Source: Corynebacterium callunae DSM 20147 (lineage in GTDB: Bacteria > Actinomycetota > Actinomycetes > Mycobacteriales > Mycobacteriaceae). From it: DNA of 64,000 nucleotides. The first letter of the stretch is position 1; each line of letters begins with the position of its first letter. A model generated the notes under the pieces. That model did not search any database. It was given only the letters and a program-made list of their open reading frames with translations, and was not told where the DNA came from. Made by a program: the position numbers and the translations under genes. Of the stretch, positions 35,334 to 44,348 are shown piece after piece. The DNA lies in assembly GCF_000344785.1 (NCBI RefSeq), contig NC_020506.1, positions 1,798,001-1,862,000 of the forward strand. The letters are read 5' to 3'.

Positions 35334-36161
35334 TTAAGCCTGGCCAACCTCAAAGCGTGCGAAGGAGGTGACGGTAACGCCAGCCTCGTCCAGCAAAGCC
35401 TTAACGGTCTTCTTGTTGTCAGCTACGGAAGCCTGTTCGAGCAGAACGTTCTCCTTGTAGAAGCCATTCAGACGACCCTCAACGATCTTTGGAATAGCCT
35501 GCTCTGGCTTTCCTTCTTCGCGGGTGATCTGCTCAGCGATGGAGCGCTCCTTCTCAACAACCTCAGCAGGAACATCTTCGCGGGTGAGGTATGCAGCCTT
35601 CAGAGCAGCAACCTGCATTGCAGCCTGACGAGCAGCAGCCTCAGCAGCTTCACCTTCGCCGGTGAAAGCAACCAAAACGCCAACTGCTGGTGGCAGGTCA
35701 GCGGAACGCTGGTGCAGGTAAACTGCGGTCTGGTCGCCCTCGAGGGTGACTGCGCGACGAAGCTCAAGCTTCTCACCGATCTTTGCGGAGAATTCCTGCA
35801 AAGCCTTGTCTGCGGTCTGGCCGTCAAGGTCAACAGCTGCCAGCTCTTCCTGAGAGTTAGCCTTTGCAGCAGAAGCAGCGTCAGCAACCTTTGCAGCGAA
35901 TTCCTTGAATTCTGCGTTCTTAGCAACGAAGTCGGTCTCGGAGTTAACCTCGATCATGGTGTTGCCGGAAACTGCAATAAGACCCTCGGTAGCGTTGCGC
36001 TCAGCGCGCTTTCCGACGTCCTTTGCGCCCTTGATGCGCAGGATCTCAACAGCCTTGTCGAAGTCGCCAGCGGACTCCTCAAGTGCCTTCTTGCAGTCAA
36101 GCATGCCGGAACCAGTGAGTTCGCGGAGCTTCTTAACATCCGCAGCGGTGTAGTTCGCCAT
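35334..36161 (-). CDS. tsf: Elongation factor Ts
   Basis: The nucleotide exchange factor for EF-Tu. The 275-residue protein has the N-terminal UBA-like domain ([26 protein letters not shown], written in two parts) and the TDFVAKN motif ([13 protein letters not shown]) that contacts EF-Tu. The core and a C-terminal coiled region end in FARFEVGQA. The Shine-Dalgarno sequence AAGGAGG precedes the ATG. A hairpin lies between rpsB and tsf and can reduce read-through. Confidence 0.96.
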   Translation of the reverse strand: MANYTAADVKKLRELTGSGMLDCKKALEESAGDFDKAVEILRIKGAKDVGKRAERNATEGLIAVSGNTMIEVNSETDFVAKNAEFKEFAAKVADAASAAKANSQEELAAVDLDGQTADKALQEFSAKIGEKLELRRAVTLEGDQTAVYLHQRSADLPPAVGVLVAFTGEGEAAEAAARQAAMQVAALKAAYLTREDVPAEVVEKERSIAEQITREEGKPEQAIPKIVEGRLNGFYKENVLLEQASVADNKKTVKALLDEAGVTVTSFARFEVGQA

Positions 36162-36296
36162 TAGGGGGCGATCCTCCTTATGTATGGATAATTAATGCTT
36201 TACAAGCCTAGGTTAGGGCACAAAGGCCCTACCCGCCCGTCTAAAAGCAGATGGTACATGCAAATTTAGTTTGACGTAGCGGGGTGGCTGCCCAAA

Positions 36297-36349
36297 AAGC
36301 CCCCACAGCGTGAAATTTTATAGTTAAAGTTCCATCGTCGTGGGGGCTT
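36297..36349 (-). terminator. Terminator/attenuator between rpsB and tsf
   Basis: AAGCCCCCAC...GTGGGGGCTT arms (36297-36310 with 36336-36349, two mismatches inside) enclose a 25-nt A/T-rich loop. On the minus strand TTTTT follows the stem. Confidence 0.7.
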
Positions 36350-36383
36350 GGTGGTCAGCAAAACTGTAGCGGTTTACAGCAGC

Positions 36384-37175
36384 TTATTCAGCTGCGGTCT
36401 CCTGCTCAGCCTCTGCCTCAGCAGCAGGTGCTTCTTCAGTCTTAGCCTCGCCTGCAGCTTCCTTAGCAGCTGCTAGCTGACGCTCTTCGCGAGCCTTCTT
36501 GCCCTCTTCCACAGCGGTGGAGATGACGCGAGAAAGCAGTGCGGTGGAGCGGATTGCATCGTCGTTACCAGGAACTGGGAAGTCGACAACATCTGGATCA
36601 CAGTTGGTGTCCAGAATTGCAACAACAGGGATGTTGAGCTTGTGAGCTTCAGCAACCGCGATGTGCTCCTTGTTGGTGTCAATGATCCACAGTGCGGAAG
36701 GCACGCGGGTCATCTCAGCGATACCGCCGAGGACGCGCTCAAGCTTGATGCGCTCACGGGTAAGCATGAGGATTTCGCGCTTGGTGCGACCCTCGTAGCC
36801 GTTCTCAGCCTCATCCATCGCCTGAAGTTCCTTCATGCGGTTCAGACGCTTGGAAACGGTCTGGAAGTTGGTGAGCATACCGCCGAGCCAACGGTGGTTA
36901 ACATAAGGCATGCCAACGCGGTCAGCTTCAACCTGTACAGCTTCCTGAGCCTGCTTCTTGGTACCAACGAAGAGGACAGTTCCGCCGTGAGCGACGGTCT
37001 CCTTGACGAACTCAAACGCCTGGTCAATGAAGGTCAGGGTCTGCTGCAGGTCAATGATGTAGATGCCATTGCGCTCGGTGAAGATGAAGCGGCGCATTTT
37101 TGGGTTCCAACGGCGGGTCTGGTGGCCAAAGTGCACACCAGCGTCGAGAAGCTCTCGCATGGTTACAACTGCCAT
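36384..37175 (-). CDS. rpsB: 30S ribosomal protein S2
   Basis: A structural protein of the small ribosomal subunit. The 263-residue sequence has the family blocks [51 protein letters not shown] and [13 protein letters not shown]-like text ([20 protein letters not shown]). An Ala/Glu-rich C-terminal tail of about 30 residues is typical for actinobacteria. AAAGGGG lies 6 nt before the ATG. The leader upstream has two small dyads. Confidence 0.96.
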   Translation of the reverse strand: MAVVTMRELLDAGVHFGHQTRRWNPKMRRFIFTERNGIYIIDLQQTLTFIDQAFEFVKETVAHGGTVLFVGTKKQAQEAVQVEADRVGMPYVNHRWLGGMLTNFQTVSKRLNRMKELQAMDEAENGYEGRTKREILMLTRERIKLERVLGGIAEMTRVPSALWIIDTNKEHIAVAEAHKLNIPVVAILDTNCDPDVVDFPVPGNDDAIRSTALLSRVISTAVEEGKKAREERQLAAAKEAAGEAKTEEAPAAEAEAEQETAAE

Positions 37176-37563
37176 GGTAAGCCCCTTTCATTAAGTCTAA
37201 GGGTTTCGGTTTTGGAAATTTGTGCAGGTTTTTATCCTGCACCCTAGCGATGGTTTCCCAGTTCAACACCCTAAAGTTCAGTGAACTTTCGGGACCTAGT
37301 TGTTCCAGAGTCGTAGAAGTTTAAAGTTCCGCAACGCCATCGCGCGTAGTCAATGGTTTTATTTGTTTCTTTACTGAGAAAGATTCAATTAAGACACACT
37401 GCTAGGGACAGTTTACATACTTTAGGCTGCCAGCCAAAACCTAGATGGAATCACTGTGGATAACTTCAGTCAGGTGTCAATATCTTTATTCACTTCTTTA
37501 ACTTTCTCCACAAGCTCTCCACACAGCAGATCTCACCATTGAAATATTGGGCACACTACATTC
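37176..37563. promoter_or_regulatory. Divergent rpsB / M23 region with hairpins in the rpsB leader
   Basis: 388 bp without a gene. On the rpsB side, GTGCAGG-7 nt-CCTGCAC (37222-37242) and AAAGTTCA-G-TGAACTTT (37273-37289) are perfect dyads within about 115 bp of the rpsB start. They could shape the mRNA leader, as in S2 autoregulation. The rest is A/T-rich promoter-like sequence. The M23 gene has no Shine-Dalgarno sequence. Confidence 0.4.
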
Positions 37564-38049
37564 ATGCAACCAACTCAACGGATCCCATTTCTGGTTTTTG
37601 TTCTTATGTTTTTGTGGATACAGATCCCTACCGTCGCTCTTGCTTATGTCAGTCCGGCCATAGGGGAACCCCGTGCCGGATTAGTTTTGCGCAGTTTTGA
37701 GAAACCTGAGCAAAATTGGCTGCCAGGCCATCGCGGTGTTGACCTCTCCTTAGATATTGGCGACCCAGTGATGACAGCCGGAGATGGAGTTATTGCTTTT
37801 AGCGGAATTGTGGTTGGCACTCCCACTATCTCAATTGACCACCCCGATGGTGTGCGTACCACCTACCAGCCTGTTCATTCCCACGTCTCAGTGGGCCAAG
37901 TCGTTTCAGAAGGAGAAATAATTGGAACTCTCGGCCACCCCACCACCGCTTTCTCCGGGCTACAGTGGGGTGCCAAAGTCGGCGAGGATTATCTCAATCC
38001 AATTTCCCTTTTACCGAGACCAACCATCAGAATCAAGCCGTTGAGCTAG
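37564..38049 (+). CDS. Secreted M23-fold (LytM-like) protein, probably catalytically inactive
   Basis: The 161-residue protein has an N-terminal signal peptide (FLVFVLMFLWIQIPTVALA, cleavage near residue 27) and a single LytM/M23 fold. The first zinc motif is intact (HRGVDLS: His and Asp). The second is not: the position of the usual HLHWG/HLHFE reads GLQWGAK, so the metal-binding and catalytic His residues are replaced. Other family features remain (GDGVIAFSGIVVG, ISIDHPDGVRTTYQPV, the ending YLNPISLL). Degenerate LytM proteins usually activate cell-wall amidases instead of cutting peptidoglycan; that role here is inference. The 3' end lies 1 bp from the end of convergent xerC. Confidence 0.82.
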   Translation: MQPTQRIPFLVFVLMFLWIQIPTVALAYVSPAIGEPRAGLVLRSFEKPEQNWLPGHRGVDLSLDIGDPVMTAGDGVIAFSGIVVGTPTISIDHPDGVRTTYQPVHSHVSVGQVVSEGEIIGTLGHPTTAFSGLQWGAKVGEDYLNPISLLPRPTIRIKPLS

Positions 38050-38050
38050 A

Positions 38051-38998
38051 TTAGGCGCGTGGATGAGCGTTCTTAAAGGCCTCCAAAAGGCGCTTATTGC
38101 TCACATGGGTATAAATCTGTGTGGTCTGCATTGAAGAGTGTCCGAGCATTTCTTGAACTTGCCTTAAATCTGCTCCCCCATCTAATAGATGCGTAGCAGC
38201 GGTATGCCTTAAAGAGTGTGGAGAAAGATGCTCGGTGCCAGTAATTTGTGAAGCTTTATCCACAATGCGCCTTACTTGACGAGCATCAATCCGCTGTCCC
38301 CGAATTCCTACAAATAGTGCATCACTGTCTTTGGCAATCTCTGTACGCACCTTTAACCAATGTTCAAGAGCGGTGAGAGCAGCGCTGCCAAATGGAATAA
38401 CCCTTTCCTTATTACCTTTGCCCAATACTCGAACCATCTGCCGCTTTTGATCGATGTCTTTAACATCCAATCCACACAGTTCCGCCACTCGCATTCCTGT
38501 GGCATAAAGCAATTCTAAGATTGCGCTATCTCGGAGAAACTCTGTTTCCGTGGCAGATCCAGCATTTCCCACAAACCTGCCAGCCTGTTCTTCACCCAAA
38601 ACCTTGGGCAATGCCCTCGTCACTTTTGGCGAGACCAGACGCGCAGCTTCATCTGAATCAAGGTAAGAATTTTTAACTGCCCATTTGGAAAATGCTTTAA
38701 CAGCTGCTGTACGACGCGCCAATGTGGCGCGTGATTTGCCCGCCGTAACGGCTTCACCGAGCCACGCGCGCAGGTTATTGAGAAGAAAACTGTCTAAACC
38801 TTCAATGAAGTCAGCCAAGGAATAAAGATCAGATCGATACCCTCGCACCGTCGCCGGCGATCGCCCCAGAACCAATTCGAGAAAGTCGCAAAAATCATCA
38901 ATCGCGATTATTAACTGCGAAGATTCTCTATTTTGTGAAATGCCAGAAGGTGACGCGTCCCGCCCGGAACGCGCCACCTTCTTTTCTGACTCACCCAT
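38051..38998 (-). CDS. xerC: Tyrosine recombinase XerC
   Basis: With XerD it resolves chromosome dimers at dif during cell division. The protein of about 315 residues has an N-terminal SAM-like core-binding domain (IDDFCDFLELVLGRSPATVR) and a catalytic domain. The domain holds the R-K-H-R-H-Y set: Arg in ATGMRVAELCGLD, Lys in VLGKGNKERVIP, HSLRHTAATHLL with His and Arg, His in MLGHSSMQTTQIYTHV, and the Tyr of that last motif. ATG at 38998 is one choice; GTG at 39007 is equally possible. A DtxR-like box lies 90 bp upstream. Confidence 0.93.
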   Translation of the reverse strand: MGESEKKVARSGRDASPSGISQNRESSQLIIAIDDFCDFLELVLGRSPATVRGYRSDLYSLADFIEGLDSFLLNNLRAWLGEAVTAGKSRATLARRTAAVKAFSKWAVKNSYLDSDEAARLVSPKVTRALPKVLGEEQAGRFVGNAGSATETEFLRDSAILELLYATGMRVAELCGLDVKDIDQKRQMVRVLGKGNKERVIPFGSAALTALEHWLKVRTEIAKDSDALFVGIRGQRIDARQVRRIVDKASQITGTEHLSPHSLRHTAATHLLDGGADLRQVQEMLGHSSMQTTQIYTHVSNKRLLEAFKNAHPRA

Positions 38999-39087
38999 AG
39001 TGCTCACCCTAGTACCCAAGCTCCCGAGGCGGGAAAACTTAAACACACATTAATCAAGGAACCAGCCCGAACCTTGAAGAAATCTAC

Positions 39088-39106
39088 TTAGGCTTGCCTC
39101 ACCTAC
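39088..39106 (-). promoter_or_regulatory. DtxR-like iron box upstream of xerC
   Basis: TTAGGCTTGCCTCACCTAC matches the 19-bp DtxR consensus TTAGGTTAGCCTAACCTAA at 15 positions. It lies between dprA (ends at 39164) and xerC, both on the minus strand. Binding is not shown; the location is unexpected. Confidence 0.45.
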
Positions 39107-39163
39107 ACTAGCGAGGGTTCTAAAGGTGCGCAACCCTTTTTGGAAAAAAATTCAGCACTATTT

Positions 39164-40351
39164 TTAACCAACCACGCCATCCGACTTAGGGGCTCGCTTC
39201 CAATCGGTACCATCTCGCAGAATAAGTCCTCTTCGCTGCAATTCCACTAGTAAATGAATAACCAAGGCTAAAGGTAATCCTGCATCTGTGGCCACCTCCC
39301 CCGCTTGCCTGCCGATTAAGTTAAGCGCATCAAAAACTCTTAACTCATTTCTGCTCAGTCCTTGTATAGGGCTGGCGGAAAAGTTGAGCTCATATTGTTC
39401 GTTAGCATCGAGTGATCCAATCGCACCAAGCAAGGAGCGCACGTCATCTCCACTAGTAACCATCTGTGCGCTGCCATTTTTTATCCTTTCATGACAGCCC
39501 AATGAACCGGCTGTGGTCACTGGACCAGGTACTGCCATAGGTACTCTGCCCAGTCCAGCACACCAGCTCAAGGTATTTAGTGCTCCTGATCTCCAAGCTG
39601 CCTCCGTAACCACTGTTCCTTGAGAAATTGCCGCAACGAGCCGGTTTCTCGTCAAAAAGCGGTGTCTTTGCGGCGGGGTACCTGGAGGGTACTCACTGGC
39701 TATCACCCCAGAATCCGAGGCTGCGATCCTTTCAAAAAGGTCCTTATTGTGCGCTGGATAGGAACGGTCAAGCCCGCATGCTGCAATCACAACTGTGGAT
39801 CCACCACCCCTTAAAGCTTCAGAATGTGCAACAGTATCCACGCCCAAAGCTCCACCCGACACGATGGTCCACTGATGGGAAACCAAATTGTTGGTAAATT
39901 GCTCTGTTACTTCGGTGCCATAGTGGCTGATTGCGCGAGTTCCCACAATGGTTACCGATTGCGCGCTTAAAGCTCCTAAATTCCCTCCCCTAATCCACAG
40001 TGAATGCGGTCCTACTGCATCTTCTTGATAGGTGCGTACATGGTCACTCATCCCCGAGGCCGCAAATCCAAAGGCGTGATCAAATTCTTCGCGCGGCCAC
40101 TCAGCATCCTCGGCGGTAATTAACCTGCCACCCAAGCGTTTAATAATTTCTAGATCTTTATGCGCGGTATCCCAGGTGTGGCGTGATTCAGTTTCACGTA
40201 AAAGTTGGGTGCCAATCCAAGATTCTCGCTGCTTAATTCCGCTGGCTATCTTCTCCGCTTCGTGCCCTTGCGCAATAAGCTGATTAAGGTGAGCATTTGG
40301 GCCTTCTACCACCCGGGATAGATAAGCCCAGGCCTCTAGATTCTTATCCAT
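39164..40351 (-). CDS. dprA: DNA-processing protein DprA/Smf
   Basis: A single-stranded-DNA binding RecA loader that protects incoming DNA during transformation; also widespread in bacteria not known to be competent. The 395-residue protein has an N-terminal helical region, the Rossmann-like DprA core and a C-terminal winged-helix segment. The core includes VTIVGTRAISHYGTEVTEQF, IVSGGALGVDTVAHSEALRG, VVIAACGLDRSYPAHN and FLTRNRLVAAISQGTVVTEA. It overlaps comM by 1 bp (TAATG), so comM-dprA is an operon that also includes yraN upstream. Confidence 0.94.
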   Translation of the reverse strand: MDKNLEAWAYLSRVVEGPNAHLNQLIAQGHEAEKIASGIKQRESWIGTQLLRETESRHTWDTAHKDLEIIKRLGGRLITAEDAEWPREEFDHAFGFAASGMSDHVRTYQEDAVGPHSLWIRGGNLGALSAQSVTIVGTRAISHYGTEVTEQFTNNLVSHQWTIVSGGALGVDTVAHSEALRGGGSTVVIAACGLDRSYPAHNKDLFERIAASDSGVIASEYPPGTPPQRHRFLTRNRLVAAISQGTVVTEAAWRSGALNTLSWCAGLGRVPMAVPGPVTTAGSLGCHERIKNGSAQMVTSGDDVRSLLGAIGSLDANEQYELNFSASPIQGLSRNELRVFDALNLIGRQAGEVATDAGLPLALVIHLLVELQRRGLILRDGTDWKRAPKSDGVVG

Positions 40352-41874
40352 TATGCAGCTCGTTTCATCACAGCACGGCCACGTAATTCAATCGCTTGGG
40401 CGACATGATCCAGATTGGGCTGCTCGGTGCCAGCCAGATCACTGAGGCTCCAACTCAATTTCAGCGCTCGATCCACACCTCGTTGAGAGATACTGCCCTG
40501 TGCCAAAAACACTCCCAGGTAAGCCATCGCATCTTCGGTAGCGGGAAATTCACGACGTAATTGATGCGGATCTACATGAGCATTTATCCGAGCGCTTAAC
40601 CCGGCGCGGGTCCACCGAGCAGCAGCACGCTCCCGAGCTGCTGCCACTCTTTCAGCAATCGGAGCAGAGGGCTCGGTATCTGCACTGTGCAAAATTGATC
40701 CTTGAGAATGAGTTCTTACCTGGATGTCGATTCGATCACGCAGCGGACCAGAGAGGTTATTAAGGTAGGTCGCGCGGGCTGCACCAGAACACGTGCATTT
40801 TTGAGGCTGTTCTGCTCCACACCTACAGGGATTGGAGGCCAAAATTAATTGAAACTTTGCCGGGAACTCTATTTGCTGTTTTGCCCGAATTAAACGGACA
40901 GTGCCACATTCCAAAGGAGTCCTTAGAGTATCGAGGGTTGCGGCAGGGATTTCGCTGGCTTCGTCAAGGAACAACACTCCGTGGTGAGCCAAGCTGACAG
41001 CTCCGGGCAGCGGGTTTCCAGCTCCCCCTCCCAATAAGGCGGCACGGCTCAGGCTATGGTGTGGGGCTACAAAAGGAGCGCGCACAATTGGGCCATTGAA
41101 AGTTTTTCCAACCACGGAATGTACTGCCGTTGCTTCAATTTGCTGAGTCTTAGTCAGTGGTGGCAATAGGCCTGGTAGACGCTGCGCAATCATGGACTTT
41201 CCAGAGCCAGGTGGGCCCAACATCAGCATATGGTGACCACCCGCAGCGGCTACTTCTGCAGCAAAGCGTGCTTGAGATTGTCCCACTACATCTCGCATAT
41301 CGGGTTGTTTTTCTGCCTGCGCGGGTGGATAAAACCCCACGTCATCAAGTTGGGCTTCGCCATATAGCCAAGCCTGAACCTCAAAAATCGTAGATGCCAC
41401 CAGCACGCGTGGACTATCGACCAGCCCGGCTTCTAAGGCATTTCCAGCAGGGATAACTACGGTGGGGATTTCCTCACGTCGCGCAGCCAAAAGTGCAGGC
41501 AAAACTCCGGTTATCGGAATGAGTGTGCCGTCGAGCGCAACCTCTCCAAGGAAGAGGCAGTGCTCGGCTTTTTGTCTCACTCCGGCATCTTTGCTTTGAG
41601 AGGCCAGCACGCACATGGTCATGGCGAGATCAAAGTGAGAGCCATGCTTGCGCAAAGATGCTGGCGATAAGTTGATAATCACCTTGGTTTTAGGCCACTG
41701 CAGGCCACTATTTTGTACTGCGGTTTTGATACGATCGCGTGATTCTGAGATGGCAGCATCGGCAAGTCCCACAATGTAGGTGCCTGGTAAGCCAGGTCCG
41801 ATATTTGCTTCAACTCTAACGATTGTTGCATTCACCCCGGTTTGAGCAGTGGTTAGGGTTCTAGCGAGCGCCAT
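40351..41874 (-). CDS. comM: Mg-chelatase-like AAA+ helicase ComM/YifB
   Basis: The family member in Vibrio is a branch-migration helicase that extends recombination of transformed DNA. The 507-residue protein has an N-terminal Lon-protease-like S5 domain (VRVEANIGPGLPGTYIVGLA; LSPASLRKHGSHFDLAMTMC). An AAA+ module follows with Walker A LGPPGSGKSMIAQRLPGLLP and Walker B HGVLFLDEASEIP. The zinc-finger-like CRCG...CTCS and a C-terminal helical lid come last. ATG at 41874 has AAGGAG 6 nt upstream. It overlaps yraN by 14 bp and dprA by 1 bp. Confidence 0.94.
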   Translation of the reverse strand: MALARTLTTAQTGVNATIVRVEANIGPGLPGTYIVGLADAAISESRDRIKTAVQNSGLQWPKTKVIINLSPASLRKHGSHFDLAMTMCVLASQSKDAGVRQKAEHCLFLGEVALDGTLIPITGVLPALLAARREEIPTVVIPAGNALEAGLVDSPRVLVASTIFEVQAWLYGEAQLDDVGFYPPAQAEKQPDMRDVVGQSQARFAAEVAAAGGHHMLMLGPPGSGKSMIAQRLPGLLPPLTKTQQIEATAVHSVVGKTFNGPIVRAPFVAPHHSLSRAALLGGGAGNPLPGAVSLAHHGVLFLDEASEIPAATLDTLRTPLECGTVRLIRAKQQIEFPAKFQLILASNPCRCGAEQPQKCTCSGAARATYLNNLSGPLRDRIDIQVRTHSQGSILHSADTEPSAPIAERVAAARERAAARWTRAGLSARINAHVDPHQLRREFPATEDAMAYLGVFLAQGSISQRGVDRALKLSWSLSDLAGTEQPNLDHVAQAIELRGRAVMKRAA

Positions 41875-42229
41875 GATCGACTCCTTCATAAGAATCAATC
41901 TCAACCTCACCGGTGAAAGCATCCATTTGTACTACAAGAACATCAAACCGCAGGTTGAAATAAGGCTTGCCCCTAAGCCAGAGCGCAGCGGCTTTTTTGA
42001 TTCGCGCCATTTTGCTGCGCCCCACCGCTTCAGCCCCGCCAAATGATTCACCCCGGCGCGTTTTCACCTCAACAAAAACCACTGTTCCATCAGGTTCTTG
42101 GACGATAATGTCGATTTCGCCATTTGGGTAGCGGAAATTTCGCTCGAGTATTACCCCTCCCCTGGATGAATAATGGCTGGCTGCAATATCTTCGCCAAAA
42201 GCTCCGAGCTGTTGTTGTGATGTGGTCAT
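41861..42229 (-). CDS. yraN: YraN/UPF0102 family protein
   Basis: The 122-residue protein has a restriction-endonuclease-like fold. It has LGAFGEDIAASHYSSRGGVI and the conserved acidic site YPNGEIDIIVQEPDGTVVFV with the EVKTRRG motif (E-x-K). Its molecular role is unresolved. In actinobacteria it sits just upstream of comM, as here (14-bp overlap), which suggests a link to DNA processing. Confidence 0.93.
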   Translation of the reverse strand: MTTSQQQLGAFGEDIAASHYSSRGGVILERNFRYPNGEIDIIVQEPDGTVVFVEVKTRRGESFGGAEAVGRSKMARIKKAAALWLRGKPYFNLRFDVLVVQMDAFTGEVEIDSYEGVDHGAR

Positions 42230-42308
42230 GTAGTCCCCCGTGTGCTGGTTTTATCTGATGTGATTCAGATTCAACCTGCTAGGACACCACTGCCACAAGG
42301 ACATGACA

Positions 42309-42385
42309 AAAGCCCCTGTGCATAACTGTGTTTTCCAAAGCCAAAGGCTTTAGTTATCCACAGTCAGCCATATCAGGGGCTTGAC
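42309..42385 (-). terminator. Branched hairpin downstream of the DUF2469 gene
   Basis: An outer stem (AAAAGCCCCTG with CAGGGGCTT) encloses two inner dyads, AAAGCC-AA-AGGCTTT and an imperfect CATAACTGTG/TATCCACAG. It is T-rich after the stem on the minus strand. Confidence 0.55.
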
Positions 42386-42399
42386 AATTAGCGGAAAAA

Positions 42400-42705
42400 C
42401 TATTCCGGCATCAAAATATCGGGCTTGTCGAGTTCTTCGATATTGACGTCCTTGTAGGTAATAACGCGGACATAACGCACAAAGCGCGCTGAGCGGTACA
42501 TATCCCAGACCCAAGCGTCAGACATACGGACCTCGTAATAGACGTCATTGCCACTGTTATGAGGGATAAGTTGGACGGCATTGGCCAGGTAAAAGCGGCG
42601 TTCCGTCTCTACAACATAAGAAAACTGGCTCACTACATCGCGGTATTCGCGGTAGAGCGATAGCTCGACTTCTGCCTCGTAATTGTCGAGTTCTTCAGCG
42701 CTCAT
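42400..42705 (-). CDS. DUF2469 family protein
   Basis: The 101-residue acidic protein is highly conserved in actinobacteria and always adjacent to rnhB (orthologue of Rv2901c). Conserved text includes [35 protein letters not shown] and [15 protein letters not shown]. It has no known function or catalytic motif. It overlaps rnhB by 4 bp, so it is translationally coupled to it. Confidence 0.9.
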   Translation of the reverse strand: MSAEELDNYEAEVELSLYREYRDVVSQFSYVVETERRFYLANAVQLIPHNSGNDVYYEVRMSDAWVWDMYRSARFVRYVRVITYKDVNIEELDKPDILMPE

Positions 42706-43370
42706 GCTTCACCTTCCGTCGTTTCCCTACTGGAACTTTGCAGCCACTGCTGATGCGCTGCAACTACATTTGCATAACTATATCTGTGCTGTGGACTTGC
42801 GCCGTGCTGGCGCACCGCATCCATATGAATCTTAGTGCTATATCCTTTGTGGATTTCTAAACCATAGTGCGGATAATCCAAGGCCATCTCCGTCATAATG
42901 TCATCGCGAGTTTGTTTAGCGAGCACACTGGCTGCGGCTATACAACGTGCACTGGCATCACCTCCGATTACCGGCAAATGTGGCATGGCAAAGCCAGGAA
43001 CGCGCATGGCATCGGTCAACACATATCCTGGGCGCACGGAAAGTTCGGCCACTGCGCGCCTCATACCGGAGATATTGGCATGTTGGATGCCAAAACGGTC
43101 AATATCAGCCGCTGAAATTAAAATGACGGACCAGGCTAGCGCATGTTTTTTGATGACCGGCATTAACTTTTCACGAGTAGCTGCAGAAAGTTTCTTAGAA
43201 TCAGTTAATTCAGCCAGTTCCGCGATAGGTTGATCCGGCAAAATACAGGCGGCAATTGAAATCGGGCCACAGCAAGCCCCGCGGCCTGCTTCATCAACTC
43301 CGGCAACGGGCCCTAGCCCGTTGCGCGACAAGGTGACCTCGAAGGTCCGCAGCTGCTTTAAGCGCCGCAT
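42702..43370 (-). CDS. rnhB: Ribonuclease HII
   Basis: Removes ribonucleotides from DNA by nicking RNA-DNA hybrids. The 222-residue protein has the catalytic motif [14 protein letters not shown] with the Asp and Glu, the third acid in ELTDSKKLS, and YVLTDAMR with the fourth Asp. The C-terminal part contains [18 protein letters not shown]. The order lepB-rnhB-DUF2469 is the usual actinobacterial cluster. Confidence 0.95.
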   Translation of the reverse strand: MRRLKQLRTFEVTLSRNGLGPVAGVDEAGRGACCGPISIAACILPDQPIAELAELTDSKKLSAATREKLMPVIKKHALAWSVILISAADIDRFGIQHANISGMRRAVAELSVRPGYVLTDAMRVPGFAMPHLPVIGGDASARCIAAASVLAKQTRDDIMTEMALDYPHYGLEIHKGYSTKIHMDAVRQHGASPQHRYSYANVVAAHQQWLQSSSRETTEGEA

Positions 43371-43397
43371 AACAGGGGCACGTCGAGAAGCATCTTT

Positions 43398-44201
43398 TTA
43401 ACCCTGGATGTCATAATCCGCAACGCCACCGATGCGGCTAAATGGCAGGACGATCGCTTGGACCTTGCCCTTAATATTTTCCTCCGGGATGGTGCCCTGG
43501 TACTGATCACCCAGGTGGTAGCGCGAATCCATGGAGTTGGTGCGGTTATCACCCATCATGAAGTAATTGCCCTCTGGCACGGTAATCGGGCCAAAATAGT
43601 TGCCACCGCACTCGGTGGAACCAGAAGTCTCATCAATGGGATACTGCGCCGGCTGCAAGGTGTAGCTATCATCTACTTCCTTGCCGTCAACCATGATTCC
43701 AGGGTCGCCCTCTTGGCAGGAAACAGTCTGGCCGCCCTCTGCAATAATGCGCTTAACCAGGTCATTTTCATCAGGTGCAACCAAGCCAACATAAGAGCCG
43801 AGGTTCTGTAGACCACGGATGACAGAATTTTCCGAGCGCTGGGTAGTAAAACCAACATTCCAGGAATCGGTGCCCTTAAATACAACGACGTCACCGGGTT
43901 CAGGATCGCTGAAATAATAGCTGACTTTTTCCACCAAAATGCGGTCGCCAGTGCAGCCCTCACAGCCGTGCAGCGTTGGTTCCATGGAGCCACTGGGGAT
44001 CATGTACATGCGACCAACAAAGGTCTGCAACACAAAAATCAAGGCCAGAGTCAGGACTACAACAACTGGAATCTCGATATACCAAGGAGTTGGTGTGGAT
44101 TCCTTTTTGGATTTTCCAGCACCTCTACCCCGTCGCGAGCCTGCGCCAGAGTCAGGTTGGGTGGGGTCCTCAGCATTTGATGCACTCGAAAAATCACTCA
44201 C
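43398..44201 (-). CDS. lepB: Signal peptidase I
   Basis: Cleaves signal peptides of exported proteins at the outer face of the membrane. The 267-residue protein has a cytoplasmic Gly/Lys-rich start, one membrane helix (IPVVVVLTLALIFVLQTFVG) and the nucleophile motif IPSGSMEPTLHG. The general base Lys lies in LVKRIIAEGG. The late conserved box is MGDNRTNSMDSRYH. GTG at 44201 with TAGAGT 8 nt upstream and no Shine-Dalgarno sequence suggests a leaderless message. It is needed for the secreted proteins encoded elsewhere in the window. Confidence 0.94.
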   Translation of the reverse strand: MSDFSSASNAEDPTQPDSGAGSRRGRGAGKSKKESTPTPWYIEIPVVVVLTLALIFVLQTFVGRMYMIPSGSMEPTLHGCEGCTGDRILVEKVSYYFSDPEPGDVVVFKGTDSWNVGFTTQRSENSVIRGLQNLGSYVGLVAPDENDLVKRIIAEGGQTVSCQEGDPGIMVDGKEVDDSYTLQPAQYPIDETSGSTECGGNYFGPITVPEGNYFMMGDNRTNSMDSRYHLGDQYQGTIPEENIKGKVQAIVLPFSRIGGVADYDIQG

Positions 44202-44209
44202 GAGGATTC

Positions 44210-44215
44210 ACTCTA
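44210..44215 (-). promoter_or_regulatory. -10 element of a probable leaderless promoter (lepB)
   Basis: TAGAGT on the minus strand lies 8 nt before the GTG start of lepB. No Shine-Dalgarno sequence is seen. Confidence 0.45.
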
Positions 44216-44348
44216 GCAGCACCTTTCACGTCTTAAGGGCGGAGCCACTCATCCGAGGCGGGAAAATTTCCCGTGGTTACACCGGAAAACCAATGCGCTT
44301 TTCGACGAGTGACTGCCGCACCATTCAGGTACCTTCAGGTTGATGCTT

